Shown here piece after piece: positions 1-8,434 of a stretch of 27,243 nucleotides of DNA. Source of the stretch: CAZIPZ01 sp964541075. GTDB lineage: Bacteria; Acidobacteriota; Terriglobia; 20CM-2-55-15. Made by a program: the position numbers and the translations under genes. The notes below the pieces were generated by a model. The model worked only from the letters and a program-made list of their open reading frames with translations, searched no databases and was not told where the DNA came from. Numbering within the stretch: the stretch's first letter is position 1; every line of letters begins with the position of its first letter. Location: positions 1-27,243 of the forward strand of contig CAZIPZ010000024.1 of the NCBI GenBank assembly GCA_964541075.1. The letters run 5' to 3'.

Positions 1-614
1 GATGGGTTCAAGGAGGAGCGGAGTGGCTGCACGTCGTGGACCTGGATGGCGCCTTTTCGGGTCAGCTCAGGAATACTTCGATACTGTGCGCGATTCGAGC
101 AGCGGTGGGATCGGTGAAAATTCAAGTCGGCGGCGGTATTCGGAACATGGCTGCAGTGGATGCAACGCTTGAGGCTGGAATTGATCGCGTCGTCCTGGGC
201 ACGGCTGCAGTCGCGGACCAAGGGTTTGTGAAAGATGTCCTTGCCAGGTATGCCGAAAGAGTTGCCATCGGCATTGATGCACGCGAGGGCAGCACTAGGA
301 TCGCCGGATGGACCGAAGATGCGGAGATCAATGCGGTCGAGCTGGCGCGAGGGATCGAGGATTTGGGCGCCCGGTTGGTCATCTACACAGATATCGCACG
401 CGACGGCGTTCTTGATGGTCCGAACGTGGAAGCGACGCTGTATTTGCTCGAGCAAACCCGTTTATCGGTAATCGCATCCGGCGGAGTCTCGAAGGTAGCC
501 GATATTCAGCATTTGGCGGCGCTGAATCATCCCCGTCTAGATGGCGTTATTGTGGGCAAGGCCTTATACGAAGGTCGCCTTCGAATCGAAGAGGCAATGG
601 CAAATGCTGGCTAA
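1..614 (+). CDS. hisA: HisA, phosphoribosylformimino-AICAR ribotide isomerase (5' end missing)
   Basis: This enzyme carries out the fourth step of histidine synthesis, the Amadori isomerisation of ProFAR to PRFAR, on a cytosolic TIM barrel. The reading frame is open from base 3 of the window, so the start codon and the first roughly 40 residues (including the first catalytic Asp) lie upstream. Visible family motifs are LHVVDLDGA at the left edge, VGGGIR, the GIDAREG segment carrying the second catalytic Asp, YTDIARDG, and VIASGGVS, which closes the phosphate site. A GTG at base 36 is internal to this frame and should not be read as the start. The 3' end overlaps hisF by 11 bases, so the two are probably translationally coupled. 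Identification is firm; only the N-terminus is unseen. Confidence 0.95.
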   Translation, partial: WVQGGAEWLHVVDLDGAFSGQLRNTSILCAIRAAVGSVKIQVGGGIRNMAAVDATLEAGIDRVVLGTAAVADQGFVKDVLARYAERVAIGIDAREGSTRIAGWTEDAEINAVELARGIEDLGARLVIYTDIARDGVLDGPNVEATLYLLEQTRLSVIASGGVSKVADIQHLAALNHPRLDGVIVGKALYEGRLRIEEAMANAG

Positions 615-1356
615 ACGCATCATCCCGTGCCTCGATGTCAAAGATGGCAGGGTCGTCAAAGGCATCCATTTCGTAAGCCTTCGAGACGCAGGTGATCCAA
701 TCGAATGTGGCTGGCGGTACTCGGAAGAAGGCGCCGACGAATTGGTTTTCCTCGATATCACCGCTTCATCGGATCGTAGAAATATTGTTTCGGAAATGGT
801 CCGCCGTGTGGCGGATAGCATCAACATTCCCTTCACTGTCGGTGGTGGATTGCGATCTGCGACGGACGTACAGGATATTCTCCGGGCCGGCGCAGACAAA
901 GTTTCGATCAATACCTCGGCTATTGAAGATCCTCAACTGATCCGAGAGTCCGCTGAGCGGTTCGGGAGCCAGTGCATTGTCGTCGCCATCGACGCACGGC
1001 GCGAAAACGGAACCGCAAAAGTGTATACGCACGGTGGGCGAGTGCGCACGGAACTGGACGCGGTCGAATGGGCGCAACGAGCCGCCCAACTCGGAGCGGG
1101 CGAAATCCTGCTGACGAGCATGGACGCAGACGGTACAAAAAAGGGATACGATCTGGAACTTACACACAAGGTTGCCACATCGGTCCAGGTTCCGGTCATC
1201 GCCTCGGGAGGCGCAGGAGGCTTGAAGCATCTTCTCGAAGGTTTGACCAAAGGATCCGCTAGCGCGGTTCTGGCAGCTTCAATTTTTCATTTCCGGGAAA
1301 TCACCATCCCGGAAGCGAAAGCGTTTCTACGGGACAATGGAGTGCTAGTCCGATGA
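604..1356 (+). CDS. hisF: HisF, imidazole glycerol phosphate synthase cyclase subunit
   Basis: HisF takes ammonia from the HisH glutaminase and turns PRFAR into imidazole glycerol phosphate plus AICAR. The ATG at 604 gives 250 residues, matching the family length of about 252, and begins with the classic MLAKRIIPCLDVKDG. This start places the two catalytic aspartates at D11 and D130 (in VVAID), exactly the numbering of characterised HisF proteins. An upstream in-frame start at 541 would add 21 residues that do not resemble the family. Phosphate-binding stretches TVGGGLRS and VIASGGAGG are present. It overlaps hisA by 11 bases and hisIE by 4 (ATGA). No HisH is seen here, so it must lie upstream or elsewhere. 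Confidence 0.97.
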   Translation: MLAKRIIPCLDVKDGRVVKGIHFVSLRDAGDPIECGWRYSEEGADELVFLDITASSDRRNIVSEMVRRVADSINIPFTVGGGLRSATDVQDILRAGADKVSINTSAIEDPQLIRESAERFGSQCIVVAIDARRENGTAKVYTHGGRVRTELDAVEWAQRAAQLGAGEILLTSMDADGTKKGYDLELTHKVATSVQVPVIASGGAGGLKHLLEGLTKGSASAVLAASIFHFREITIPEAKAFLRDNGVLVR

Positions 1357-1973
1357 ATGAACTGCTCAGCAAAGCAAAGTTCGGCGCCAACGGCCTGATC
1401 CCAGCAGTGGTTCAGGATGCACGAACACGTGAGGTGTTGACCGTCGCCTACATGAATGAAGAGGCTTTGCGGCTCACCCTGGAACGCCGGGAGACGCATT
1501 TCTGGAGCAGAAGCCGGAATAAGCTTTGGCGTAAGGGCGAAACTTCCGGAAATTTTCAAAAGGTCGTTGTTATTCGCCTGGACTGCGACTGCGACAGCGT
1601 TCTTGTCGAAGTCGAACCCGCTGGGCCAGCCTGCCACACCGGATCCTATTCTTGTTTTCAAGTGGATCCGCAACTGGAGGGTTGGTTGAATCAGCTCTAC
1701 AAACTCATCGAGGAACGGAAAGAGCTGCGCCCCGAAGGAAGCTACACAACTTATCTGTTTAATAGTGGTCTGGATAAGATTCTAAAAAAGCTAGGTGAAG
1801 AAACCACAGAAACGGTCATCGCCGCAAAGAATGCTGAGACTCCGCCGCTTGTGGCTGAAACTGCGGATCTGATCTATCACTTGTTCGTTCTTCTGGTGGA
1901 GCGCGGGGTCTCACTTCCAGAAATCGCGCAGGAATTAAAACAACGTCATGCAGCCAAGTCTACAAGAGGTTAA
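1353..1973 (+). CDS. hisIE: HisIE, bifunctional phosphoribosyl-AMP cyclohydrolase / phosphoribosyl-ATP pyrophosphohydrolase
   Basis: This is a fused enzyme for the second and third steps of histidine synthesis. Residues 1 to about 110 are the HisI cyclohydrolase: VAYMNEEAL, FWSRSRNKLWRKGETSGN, then the metal-binding LDCDCD and the PACHTGSYSCF cysteine/histidine segment. Residues about 115 to 200 are the HisE helical pyrophosphohydrolase with KKLGEETTE and the ETADLIYHL segment. The length of 206 residues is normal for the fusion. Its ATG overlaps the hisF stop as ATGA. Its last 26 bases overlap the beginning of trpE in another frame, so the histidine genes run directly into the tryptophan genes with no room for a terminator or promoter. 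Confidence 0.96.
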   Translation: MNELLSKAKFGANGLIPAVVQDARTREVLTVAYMNEEALRLTLERRETHFWSRSRNKLWRKGETSGNFQKVVVIRLDCDCDSVLVEVEPAGPACHTGSYSCFQVDPQLEGWLNQLYKLIEERKELRPEGSYTTYLFNSGLDKILKKLGEETTETVIAAKNAETPPLVAETADLIYHLFVLLVERGVSLPEIAQELKQRHAAKSTRG

Positions 1974-3390
1974 GAACCTTCGCGAACAGGGGAACGTCAT
2001 CCCTGTCTATAAATCCGTCATCGCCGACTTTCTGACGCCGGTTTCCGCCTTTCTGAAGCTTGAAAAAGGACAGCGTTACGCCTTCCTCCTCGAAAGCATC
2101 GAAGGCGGTGAAACCATCGCAAGATACTCCTTTCTCGGTTGTGCTCCTTTCCTGGTCTGTCAATATCGCGACGGGGCTCCATCCGACTTCATGCAGAATC
2201 TGCGAGCCACCATGAAACGATACCGTTCTGTGCGGTTACCTAACCTGCCTCCCTTTACTGGAGGTGCAGTTGGGTACTTCGGCTATGACATGGTTCGAAC
2301 CATTGAAGACATCGCACGGTCCGGTCGAGACGACCTTGGCGTAAATGACGCAGTCCTGATGTTCTATAAAACGGTGCTGGCGTTTGATCATCTGCGCCAT
2401 CAGATTCACATCATTTCAAATGTGATCGTGGACGATTCCAAGGAGTCTATCGACGGGCAATATTCCAACGCGGTTCGAGAGATCGAAGAAATCGAAGCCC
2501 TTTTGAGGGCGCCGCTGGAGCTTCCCGTTTCCAAACGGCATGATGGCGAGTTGATCGTTCGTTCGAATTTCGAAAAGCAGGATTACCTCAAAGCCGTGAA
2601 CAAGGCGAAGGAATACATCGCAGCAGGCGACATTTTCCAGGTGGTGCTCTCACAACGATTCGAAGTGGATTTGCCGACTTCTCCGTTTGAGATCTATCGA
2701 GCTTTGCGAATCGTCAATCCATCACCTTACATGTACTTTTTGAAGACGCCGGAAGCGGCGATCGTCGGTTCTTCTCCGGAAATGCTGGTGAAGATCAGAA
2801 ACCGCGAAGTTTCCTACAGGCCCATTGCGGGGACGCGTCCTCGAGGGAAAGACGAGGCCCAAGATGACTTGTTGGCCGAGGAACTGGCCGCCGATGAAAA
2901 GGAGCGCGCCGAGCATGTCATGCTCGTGGATCTCGGACGCAACGACCTGGGCCGCGTGTCGAAATATGGCTCCGTGCGGGTCGAAGACATGATGTTCATA
3001 GAGCGCTATTCACACGTCATGCACCTCGTATCCTCACTGAAAGGGGAGCTTCGTGAAGGCGTGGATCGCCTCGATACACTGATGGCGTGCTTTCCGGCAG
3101 GCACTGTTTCCGGTGCACCTAAGGTGCGGGCAATGGAAATCATCGACGAACTTGAGCCGACGACGCGCGGCGTCTATGCGGGGGCGATCATGTATGTCGA
3201 CTTCAGCAACAATCTCGACTCCTGCATTGCAATCAGAACTCTCGTCGTCTTGGGAAATAAGGGTTACATTCAGGCCGGCGGCGGCATTGTCGCAGACTCC
3301 ATTCCCGAAAACGAGTATATGGAGACGGTAAACAAGTCCATGGCTCTCATTCGGGCAATCAAGCTCGCCCAAAACGCGTTTGAAGAGTGA
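1948..3390 (+). CDS. trpE: Anthranilate synthase component I
   Basis: TrpE converts chorismate to anthranilate using ammonia supplied by TrpG. The 480-residue protein starts at the ATG at 1948 with an N-terminus typical of the family (GNVIPVYK followed by DFLTPVSAF). The LLES motif at residues 47-50 belongs to the tryptophan feedback-inhibition site, so allosteric control by tryptophan is expected. The C-terminal chorismate-binding domain shows PSPYMYFLK, RPIAGTRPRG, LGRNDLGRVS and PAGTVSGAPKVRAMEII. The separate TrpG downstream and the tryptophan-pathway neighbours favour TrpE over PabB. It is translationally entangled with hisIE through a 26-base overlap and is followed by an 80-base gap before trpG. 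Confidence 0.97.
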   Translation: MQPSLQEVKNLREQGNVIPVYKSVIADFLTPVSAFLKLEKGQRYAFLLESIEGGETIARYSFLGCAPFLVCQYRDGAPSDFMQNLRATMKRYRSVRLPNLPPFTGGAVGYFGYDMVRTIEDIARSGRDDLGVNDAVLMFYKTVLAFDHLRHQIHIISNVIVDDSKESIDGQYSNAVREIEEIEALLRAPLELPVSKRHDGELIVRSNFEKQDYLKAVNKAKEYIAAGDIFQVVLSQRFEVDLPTSPFEIYRALRIVNPSPYMYFLKTPEAAIVGSSPEMLVKIRNREVSYRPIAGTRPRGKDEAQDDLLAEELAADEKERAEHVMLVDLGRNDLGRVSKYGSVRVEDMMFIERYSHVMHLVSSLKGELREGVDRLDTLMACFPAGTVSGAPKVRAMEIIDELEPTTRGVYAGAIMYVDFSNNLDSCIAIRTLVVLGNKGYIQAGGGIVADSIPENEYMETVNKSMALIRAIKLAQNAFEE

Positions 3391-3470
3391 TGGAAACAAT
3401 TGAAAATCGAATGGTCGAATGGTGTTTGCAGTAGAGCCTGCATCGGGAAATCGAATGTGTAAGGGAACCT
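3391..3470 (+). other. trpE-trpG spacer with a small hairpin between direct repeats
   Basis: This is the largest gap inside the amino-acid run. It holds a 10-base direct repeat, AAATCGAATG, at 3404-3413 and 3448-3457. Between the copies is a short stem-loop, TGCAG at 3427-3431 pairing with CTGCA at 3438-3442. There is no T-tract and no tryptophan-rich leader frame, so this is neither a convincing terminator nor an attenuator. AAGGGA just before 3471 serves as the trpG ribosome-binding site. I assign no function. Confidence 0.4.
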
Positions 3471-4028
3471 ATGATCGTCGTCATCGATAACTACGATTCC
3501 TTCACTTATAACCTTGTGCAATACATAGGGGAGCTTGGCGAGGATCTCCGCGTGTACCGCAACAATAAGGTTACGTTGGAAGAGATCGAACATTTGAAAC
3601 CTTCTCAGATCGTCATTTCGCCCGGACCCGGCGTGCCAGCTGATGCCGGTGTCACCGAGCAAGTCGTCCAATACTTCCACAAAACCATTCCTATTCTCGG
3701 TGTTTGCCTCGGACACCAGGCTATTGGAGAAGTGTTCGGCGGCAGAATAGTGCGCGCTCCGACGCTGATGCACGGGAAGGTCAGCCAGATTTTCCATGAC
3801 GGCAAAACCATATTTGCAGGACTGCCCCAAGGATTCCTGGCGACGCGATATCACTCACTGATGGTGACGGAGATTCCGACGTGCCTGGAAATCACCGCCG
3901 AGACAAAAGAAGGCGTCGTGATGGGATTGAGGCATCGCGAGTTCCCAACCGAAGGCATTCAATTTCATCCGGAGTCGATAATGACTGTGGCAGGCCGCAA
4001 TCTGCTCCGGAATTTTGTGAAGAAGTGA
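3471..4028 (+). CDS. trpG: Anthranilate synthase component II (glutamine amidotransferase)
   Basis: TrpG is the class I glutaminase that feeds ammonia to TrpE; homologues sometimes also serve PabB in folate synthesis. The 185-residue protein has the complete triad: Cys79 in GVCLGHQ, with His166 and Glu168 in FHPES. The N-terminal IDNYDSFTYNLVQ and the oxyanion PGPG segment are typical. An AAGGGA Shine-Dalgarno precedes the ATG. The stop codon overlaps the GTG start of trpD as GTGA. No other amidotransferase is seen nearby, so a dual role with an unlinked PabB is possible but not shown. Confidence 0.96.
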   Translation: MIVVIDNYDSFTYNLVQYIGELGEDLRVYRNNKVTLEEIEHLKPSQIVISPGPGVPADAGVTEQVVQYFHKTIPILGVCLGHQAIGEVFGGRIVRAPTLMHGKVSQIFHDGKTIFAGLPQGFLATRYHSLMVTEIPTCLEITAETKEGVVMGLRHREFPTEGIQFHPESIMTVAGRNLLRNFVKK

Positions 4029-5029
4029 TCAGCGAAGCCATTCATAAACTTATTGAGCGAGAAGACCTCACTGAAGGAGAGGCCCGCCTCGTGATGGATG
4101 AAATCATGTCCGGTCAAGCGACGGAAGCTCAGATCGCAGGATTCCTGACAGCCTTGCGAATGAAGGGCGAGACAGCGGACGAGTTGATTGGATTCGCTCG
4201 CGTCATGAGAGAGAAAGCTCAACCATTTTGGGATGGTGAAACACTGGCGGTTCTCGACACCTGCGGAACCGGAGGGGACCGAGCCGGAACGTTCAACATT
4301 TCAACCGCGGCGGCATTCGTAGTGGCCGGCGCAGGCGTTCGAGTGGCGAAACACGGCAATCGCTCCACGAATGGACCAGGCAGCGCCTGTGTTATGGAAG
4401 CTCTGGGTATAGATATTCACATGCCCGTTGATCGCTTGCGACGGGCAGTTGCTGAGGTCGGAATCGGATTTCTGTTTGCGCAGCGTTTTCATCTCTCAAT
4501 GAAATATGTCGCCGCCGTTCGCCAGCAGCTCAAGATGAGGACCGTGTTCAATGTCCTCGGGCCTCTGGCCAATCCCGCGCAGGCGCGGTTCCAGGTGGTT
4601 GGAGTGTTCTCACCCGGAGTCATGGACCTGATGGCGAATGCACTTCGCGGATTGGGTGTTGAACATGCGTTCGTCGTACACGGCGCAGATGGAGTTGATG
4701 AGGTGTCGATCTCTGCCAAAACACGCGTGAGTCAGCTTCGAAATGGAGAAATTGCAACGTTCGATATCGATCCCGGCGCCTTCGGCCTTGCGACAGCGCC
4801 TCGAGAATCCATTCTTGGAGGAGACGCAGCAGCGAATGCCGCGATCATTGAGAGAGTTCTGCAAGGTGACAAGGGCCCCCGGCGCGACGTCGTCATCCTG
4901 AACGCGGCCGCGGCGATTGTTGCCGGCGGGCAGGCGCAAGATTTGAAAGAAGGATTGAAAGTCGCCGCGAACTCGATCGACTCCGGAGCAGCCCGCGAAC
5001 GGCTTGAAGCCCTTCGTTGTTTCAAATGA
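4025..5029 (+). CDS. trpD: Anthranilate phosphoribosyltransferase
   Basis: TrpD joins anthranilate to PRPP to make phosphoribosyl-anthranilate. I chose the GTG at 4025, which overlaps the trpG stop as GTGA. It gives 334 residues with the family N-terminus ISEAIHKLIEREDLTEGEA. An ATG further upstream at 3881 would lie inside trpG and adds unrelated sequence. Signature elements are DTCGTGGD (PRPP diphosphate site, residues about 78-85), NISTAAAFVVAGAG and KHGNRS at 109-114. The segment after KHGNRS reads TNGPGSACVMEALG instead of the more usual SSKSGSADVLEALG form, a mild variation. Its TGA is followed by a 23-base gap before trpC. Confidence 0.96.
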   Translation: MISEAIHKLIEREDLTEGEARLVMDEIMSGQATEAQIAGFLTALRMKGETADELIGFARVMREKAQPFWDGETLAVLDTCGTGGDRAGTFNISTAAAFVVAGAGVRVAKHGNRSTNGPGSACVMEALGIDIHMPVDRLRRAVAEVGIGFLFAQRFHLSMKYVAAVRQQLKMRTVFNVLGPLANPAQARFQVVGVFSPGVMDLMANALRGLGVEHAFVVHGADGVDEVSISAKTRVSQLRNGEIATFDIDPGAFGLATAPRESILGGDAAANAAIIERVLQGDKGPRRDVVILNAAAAIVAGGQAQDLKEGLKVAANSIDSGAARERLEALRCFK

Positions 5030-5052
5030 CGTCAGTCGTAGCATTTATTTGA

Positions 5053-5844
5053 ATGAAAACCCTGGAGAGCACACACATCCTGAGTCGAATTGTTGAAGCC
5101 AAACGGCATCGGCTGCAAAACGCGAAGATGCGTGTACCTGAGGCCATTGTTAAGAGGATGGCGGCCGCCGCGCCTTCACCGCCTTCTTTTGTCTCGGCCC
5201 TCGAAACGCCTCAGCGAGTTCGAATCATCGCGGAAGTAAAAAAGGCATCGCCGTCCAAGGGCGTATTCCGCGCAAACATGGATGTCCAGTCACTTGCCTC
5301 GGCCTACAAGTCTGCGGGAGCAGTGGCGGTGTCGGTGGTGACTGAGGAAGATCACTTCCAAGGCGAGTTGGGTTGGGTTGGACGTATTCGATCTGCCTCC
5401 GGACTTCCTGTTCTTCGCAAAGATTTTGTGTTCGATGCCTTTCAGGTTTATGAAACCCGCGGTGCGGGCGCGAGCGCCATTCTTCTCATCGCTGCGATGC
5501 TGAAGGCGCAGGAACTTGAGGCGCTCCTCGCGCTGTGTCGAGAAGTCCGATTGGATGCCTTGGTCGAGGTCCACGATGAAGCCGAACTCGACGAGGCCCT
5601 TGAAGCAGGCGCCAGCATAATTGGGGTCAATAATCGCGATTTGAAAACATTTCAGGTGGACCTTGCGACCGCAAAGCGGCTGTCCAGCCGAATTCCGGAT
5701 GATCGCATCTTTGTTGTCGAGAGCGGCATTCATAACACACGCGACGTCGACGCTTTGCTCGATGCAGGCGCCGACGCGTTTCTCATAGGCGAACACTTCA
5801 TGACATCCGATGATCCCGCTTCGGCTTTAAGAGGCTTGCTGTGA
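5053..5844 (+). CDS. trpC: Indole-3-glycerol phosphate synthase
   Basis: TrpC closes the indole ring, converting CdRP to indole-3-glycerol phosphate with loss of CO2. The 263-residue TIM-barrel protein carries IAEVKKASPSKG with the catalytic Glu61 and Lys63 region, LRKDFVFD with the general-acid Lys, LVEVHDE with the second catalytic Glu, GVNNRDL and VESGI. It is a stand-alone enzyme, not fused to TrpF as in enteric bacteria. The short gap after trpD is the only non-overlapping junction between trpG and trpA. Its TGA overlaps the GTG start of trpF. Confidence 0.97.
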   Translation: MKTLESTHILSRIVEAKRHRLQNAKMRVPEAIVKRMAAAAPSPPSFVSALETPQRVRIIAEVKKASPSKGVFRANMDVQSLASAYKSAGAVAVSVVTEEDHFQGELGWVGRIRSASGLPVLRKDFVFDAFQVYETRGAGASAILLIAAMLKAQELEALLALCREVRLDALVEVHDEAELDEALEAGASIIGVNNRDLKTFQVDLATAKRLSSRIPDDRIFVVESGIHNTRDVDALLDAGADAFLIGEHFMTSDDPASALRGLL

Positions 5845-6482
5845 CCCGGGTGAAGATTTGCGGCATCACAGAATTTGAAGATGCACGGGATGCCGTTCTC
5901 CTGGGCGCCGATGCGATAGGCCTGAACTTTTACGAAAAGAGCCCGCGGTATATCGAATCTGTACGGGCCGCCAAAATAATCGAGAGGCTGCCGCCGCTTG
6001 TCACCGTTGTCGGCGTCTTCGTGAATCGTGAGGATCCGCAGGAACTGGAGGAATTCGCCGTGACGGTCGGGTTGCACGCGGTGCAACTCCACGGAAATGA
6101 AACACCAGATTATTGTTCGATGATCCAGCGCGTGAAAGTAATCAAGGCCCTTCGGGTGGATGCGAATTTTCGAGTGGACTCGCTACGTAACTACGGATGC
6201 AGCGCATTTTTACTCGATGCTTGCACTCCGGACAAATTCGGTGGTTCGGGAACCGTCTTCAACTGGGAGAAAGCATTCGGCGCCAATGCGTTCGGGTCTA
6301 TCCTTTTGGCTGGCGGATTGACGCCGGAGAACGTCAGCGACGCCATTACCACCCTCCACCCGTTTGGGGTGGACGTGGCGAGCGGCGTCGAATCGACGCC
6401 CGGCAAAAAACACTACGATAAAATGCGGCGATTTATAGAAGCTGTGCATCGCGCGGACGTTGCATTGATGGAAGCATCATGA
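5841..6482 (+). CDS. trpF: Phosphoribosylanthranilate isomerase
   Basis: TrpF isomerises phosphoribosyl-anthranilate to CdRP, the step before TrpC. The frame begins with a GTG overlapping the trpC stop (GTGA) and immediately reads TRVKICGIT, where the Cys is the catalytic general base of the family. GADAIGLNFYEKSPRYI, VQLHGNE, LLDACTPDKFGGSG (with the catalytic Asp) and LLAGGLTPENV follow, and DVASGVES closes the barrel. The length of 213 residues is normal. It ends in an ATGA overlap with trpB, so translational coupling continues through the cluster. Confidence 0.97.
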   Translation: MTRVKICGITEFEDARDAVLLGADAIGLNFYEKSPRYIESVRAAKIIERLPPLVTVVGVFVNREDPQELEEFAVTVGLHAVQLHGNETPDYCSMIQRVKVIKALRVDANFRVDSLRNYGCSAFLLDACTPDKFGGSGTVFNWEKAFGANAFGSILLAGGLTPENVSDAITTLHPFGVDVASGVESTPGKKHYDKMRRFIEAVHRADVALMEAS

Positions 6483-7642
6483 ACAAGGGTCATTTCGGCT
6501 TGTACGGCGGACAATTTGTTCCCGAAACCCTCATGCATCCCCTTGAGGAATTGGAAGCAGCATACGACGCCGCTCAACGCGATCCCCAATTCCACGCAAG
6601 TCTGGATCATCTCTTTCGCCACTACTCGGGACGTCCTACACCGCTCTATTATGCCGAACGGCTCTCGAGGATATGGGCCGGCGGCAAGATCTATTTAAAA
6701 CGTGAGGACCTGAATCACACGGGAGCGCACAAGATCAACAATTGCCTGGGACAGGGTTTGCTCGCCGTTCGCATGGGCAAGAAGAGAATTATTGCGGAGA
6801 CGGGAGCCGGCCAGCATGGTGTTGCAACCGCCACTGTTTGCGCTCTTCTGGGCCTGGAGTGCGACATCTACATGGGAGAGGAGGACATTCGACGCCAGGA
6901 GCTGAATGTGTTCCGCATGAAGCTGCTGGGAGCCAAAGTTCGTCCGGTGTCGTCCGGAAGCAAGACGCTCAAGGATGCCATAAACGAGTCCATGCGGGAT
7001 TGGGTGACTAATGTTCGAACCACTTACTACATGCTCGGCTCTGTTCTCGGTCCTCATCCATATCCGATGATGGTTCGGGACTTTCAATCCGTAATCGGCC
7101 GAGAGGTGCGTGGACAGATTCTGGAGCTGGAGGGACGCTTGCCGGACATCCTTGTCGCCTGTGTTGGAGGTGGAAGCAACGCGATCGGGTTGTTCCATGA
7201 TTTTCTACCTGACGAGCAGGTGAAAATGATTGGAGTCGAAGCGGGCGGCCGTGCGCCGACGCTAGGGGATCATGCCGCCCGTTTTTCAGGAGGTCGGCCG
7301 GGCGTTTTGCACGGGACGTTTTCTTATATTCTTCAGGATGAAAATGGGCAGGTGGCGCCCACACACTCGGTATCCGCCGGTTTGGACTATCCTGCGGTCG
7401 GACCGGAACACGCGACGCTTCATGAATCAGGCCGAGTCACCTACACGTCGATCGATGATGCCGAAGCCCTCAGCGCCTTCCACGAACTGAGCCGCACAGA
7501 GGGGATAATTCCTGCTCTGGAGAGCTCCCACGCCGTAGCCCAGGCCAAGAAGCTGAAATCCAAGCCCGGCGAAATAGTCGTGGTGAATCTGTCCGGGCGC
7601 GGTGATAAGGACGTTGCTGAAGTGGCGCGGCTGATGAAATGA
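6479..7642 (+). CDS. trpB: Tryptophan synthase beta subunit
   Basis: TrpB condenses indole with serine using PLP. The 387-residue protein is the classical TrpB1 type, with FGLYGGQFVPETLM at the N-terminus. The Schiff-base lysine is Lys85 in NHTGAHKINN, preceded by KREDL. AETGAGQHGVATA contains the catalytic-region Glu, and the phosphate-binding GGGSNAIG loop and the C-terminal LSGRGDKD are all intact. It starts within the trpF stop (ATGA) and ends in an ATGA overlap with trpA, as expected for partners of an alpha2beta2 complex that channels indole between active sites. Confidence 0.98.
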   Translation: MNKGHFGLYGGQFVPETLMHPLEELEAAYDAAQRDPQFHASLDHLFRHYSGRPTPLYYAERLSRIWAGGKIYLKREDLNHTGAHKINNCLGQGLLAVRMGKKRIIAETGAGQHGVATATVCALLGLECDIYMGEEDIRRQELNVFRMKLLGAKVRPVSSGSKTLKDAINESMRDWVTNVRTTYYMLGSVLGPHPYPMMVRDFQSVIGREVRGQILELEGRLPDILVACVGGGSNAIGLFHDFLPDEQVKMIGVEAGGRAPTLGDHAARFSGGRPGVLHGTFSYILQDENGQVAPTHSVSAGLDYPAVGPEHATLHESGRVTYTSIDDAEALSAFHELSRTEGIIPALESSHAVAQAKKLKSKPGEIVVVNLSGRGDKDVAEVARLMK

Positions 7643-8427
7643 CCAGAATTCAGCAAGCATTCGGTCGACTCAAGTCGGAAGGCCGGAAGGCCTTCATACC
7701 ATTTCTCACGGCCGGGGACCCGGACCTCTCAACAACTCGAGATCTTGTATGGGCTCTGGAATCAGCGGGCGCCGACATCGTCGAACTCGGCGTCCCGTTT
7801 TCCGATCCTATTGCGGACGGACCCGTCATTCAGCGCGCCACAGAACGTGCTCTCAGGAATGGAGTCACACTGCGCAATGTTTTGAATCTTGCTGCAGAGA
7901 TCAGACGCAAATCAGAAATACCGCTTCTTTTTTTCAGCTACTACAATCCGCTGCTGAATCATGGCCTGGAAAAACTCGCGAAGGATGCTGTACAAGCTGG
8001 AATCGATGGAATCCTGGCCAGCGATTTAGTGGTCGAAGAATCCGGGCGGTTTGTCGACACAATGACTAACGCCGGGCTCGACACTGTGTTTTTAGCCGCA
8101 CCAACAAGCTCACCCGAGCGGCTGAGAAAGATCGCGGCGACCTCCACAGGGTTCCTCTATGCGGTGTCCCGAACGGGCGTAACGGGCGAAAACGACGAAT
8201 TGGCTTCCGATTTGAAGCAATTCCTGCGGGCGCTCCGCAACGAATCCCGTACACCGATTGCGGTTGGGTTCGGCGTCTCGCGCCCGGAACACGTCCGCGC
8301 CATTTGGCAGGAGTCGGATGGAGTAATCGTGGGCAGCGCCATTGTCAAAAAGATCGAGGAACATTCGGGAGAGCCGGATTTGGCCGAAAAACTCACGGAT
8401 TTTACGCGCTGGCTCAAAGGAACGTAG
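7639..8427 (+). CDS. trpA: Tryptophan synthase alpha subunit
   Basis: TrpA cleaves indole-3-glycerol phosphate to indole and glyceraldehyde-3-phosphate, passing indole to TrpB. The 262 residues include FIPFLTAGDP near the start and the VELGVPFSDPIADGP segment, in which the catalytic Glu49 and Asp60 fall at the same positions as in the enterobacterial enzyme. FFSYYNP, GILASDL, FLAAPTSS and YAVSRTGVTG (loop 6) are present, and VGFGVS and GVIVGSAIV form the phosphate site. It overlaps trpB by 4 bases and ends in TAG, with only 7 bases before tyrA. Confidence 0.98.
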   Translation: MTRIQQAFGRLKSEGRKAFIPFLTAGDPDLSTTRDLVWALESAGADIVELGVPFSDPIADGPVIQRATERALRNGVTLRNVLNLAAEIRRKSEIPLLFFSYYNPLLNHGLEKLAKDAVQAGIDGILASDLVVEESGRFVDTMTNAGLDTVFLAAPTSSPERLRKIAATSTGFLYAVSRTGVTGENDELASDLKQFLRALRNESRTPIAVGFGVSRPEHVRAIWQESDGVIVGSAIVKKIEEHSGEPDLAEKLTDFTRWLKGT

Positions 8428-8434
8428 GCGGGGA

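Noticed and set aside
3391..3470. Tryptophan attenuator or leader peptide
   Set aside because: No short frame with Trp codons, no competing hairpins and no T-tract.
3270..3854. A 194-codon minus-strand frame spanning trpE and trpG
   Set aside because: It lies opposite two clearly real genes and its translation has no family features; it is a codon-bias shadow.
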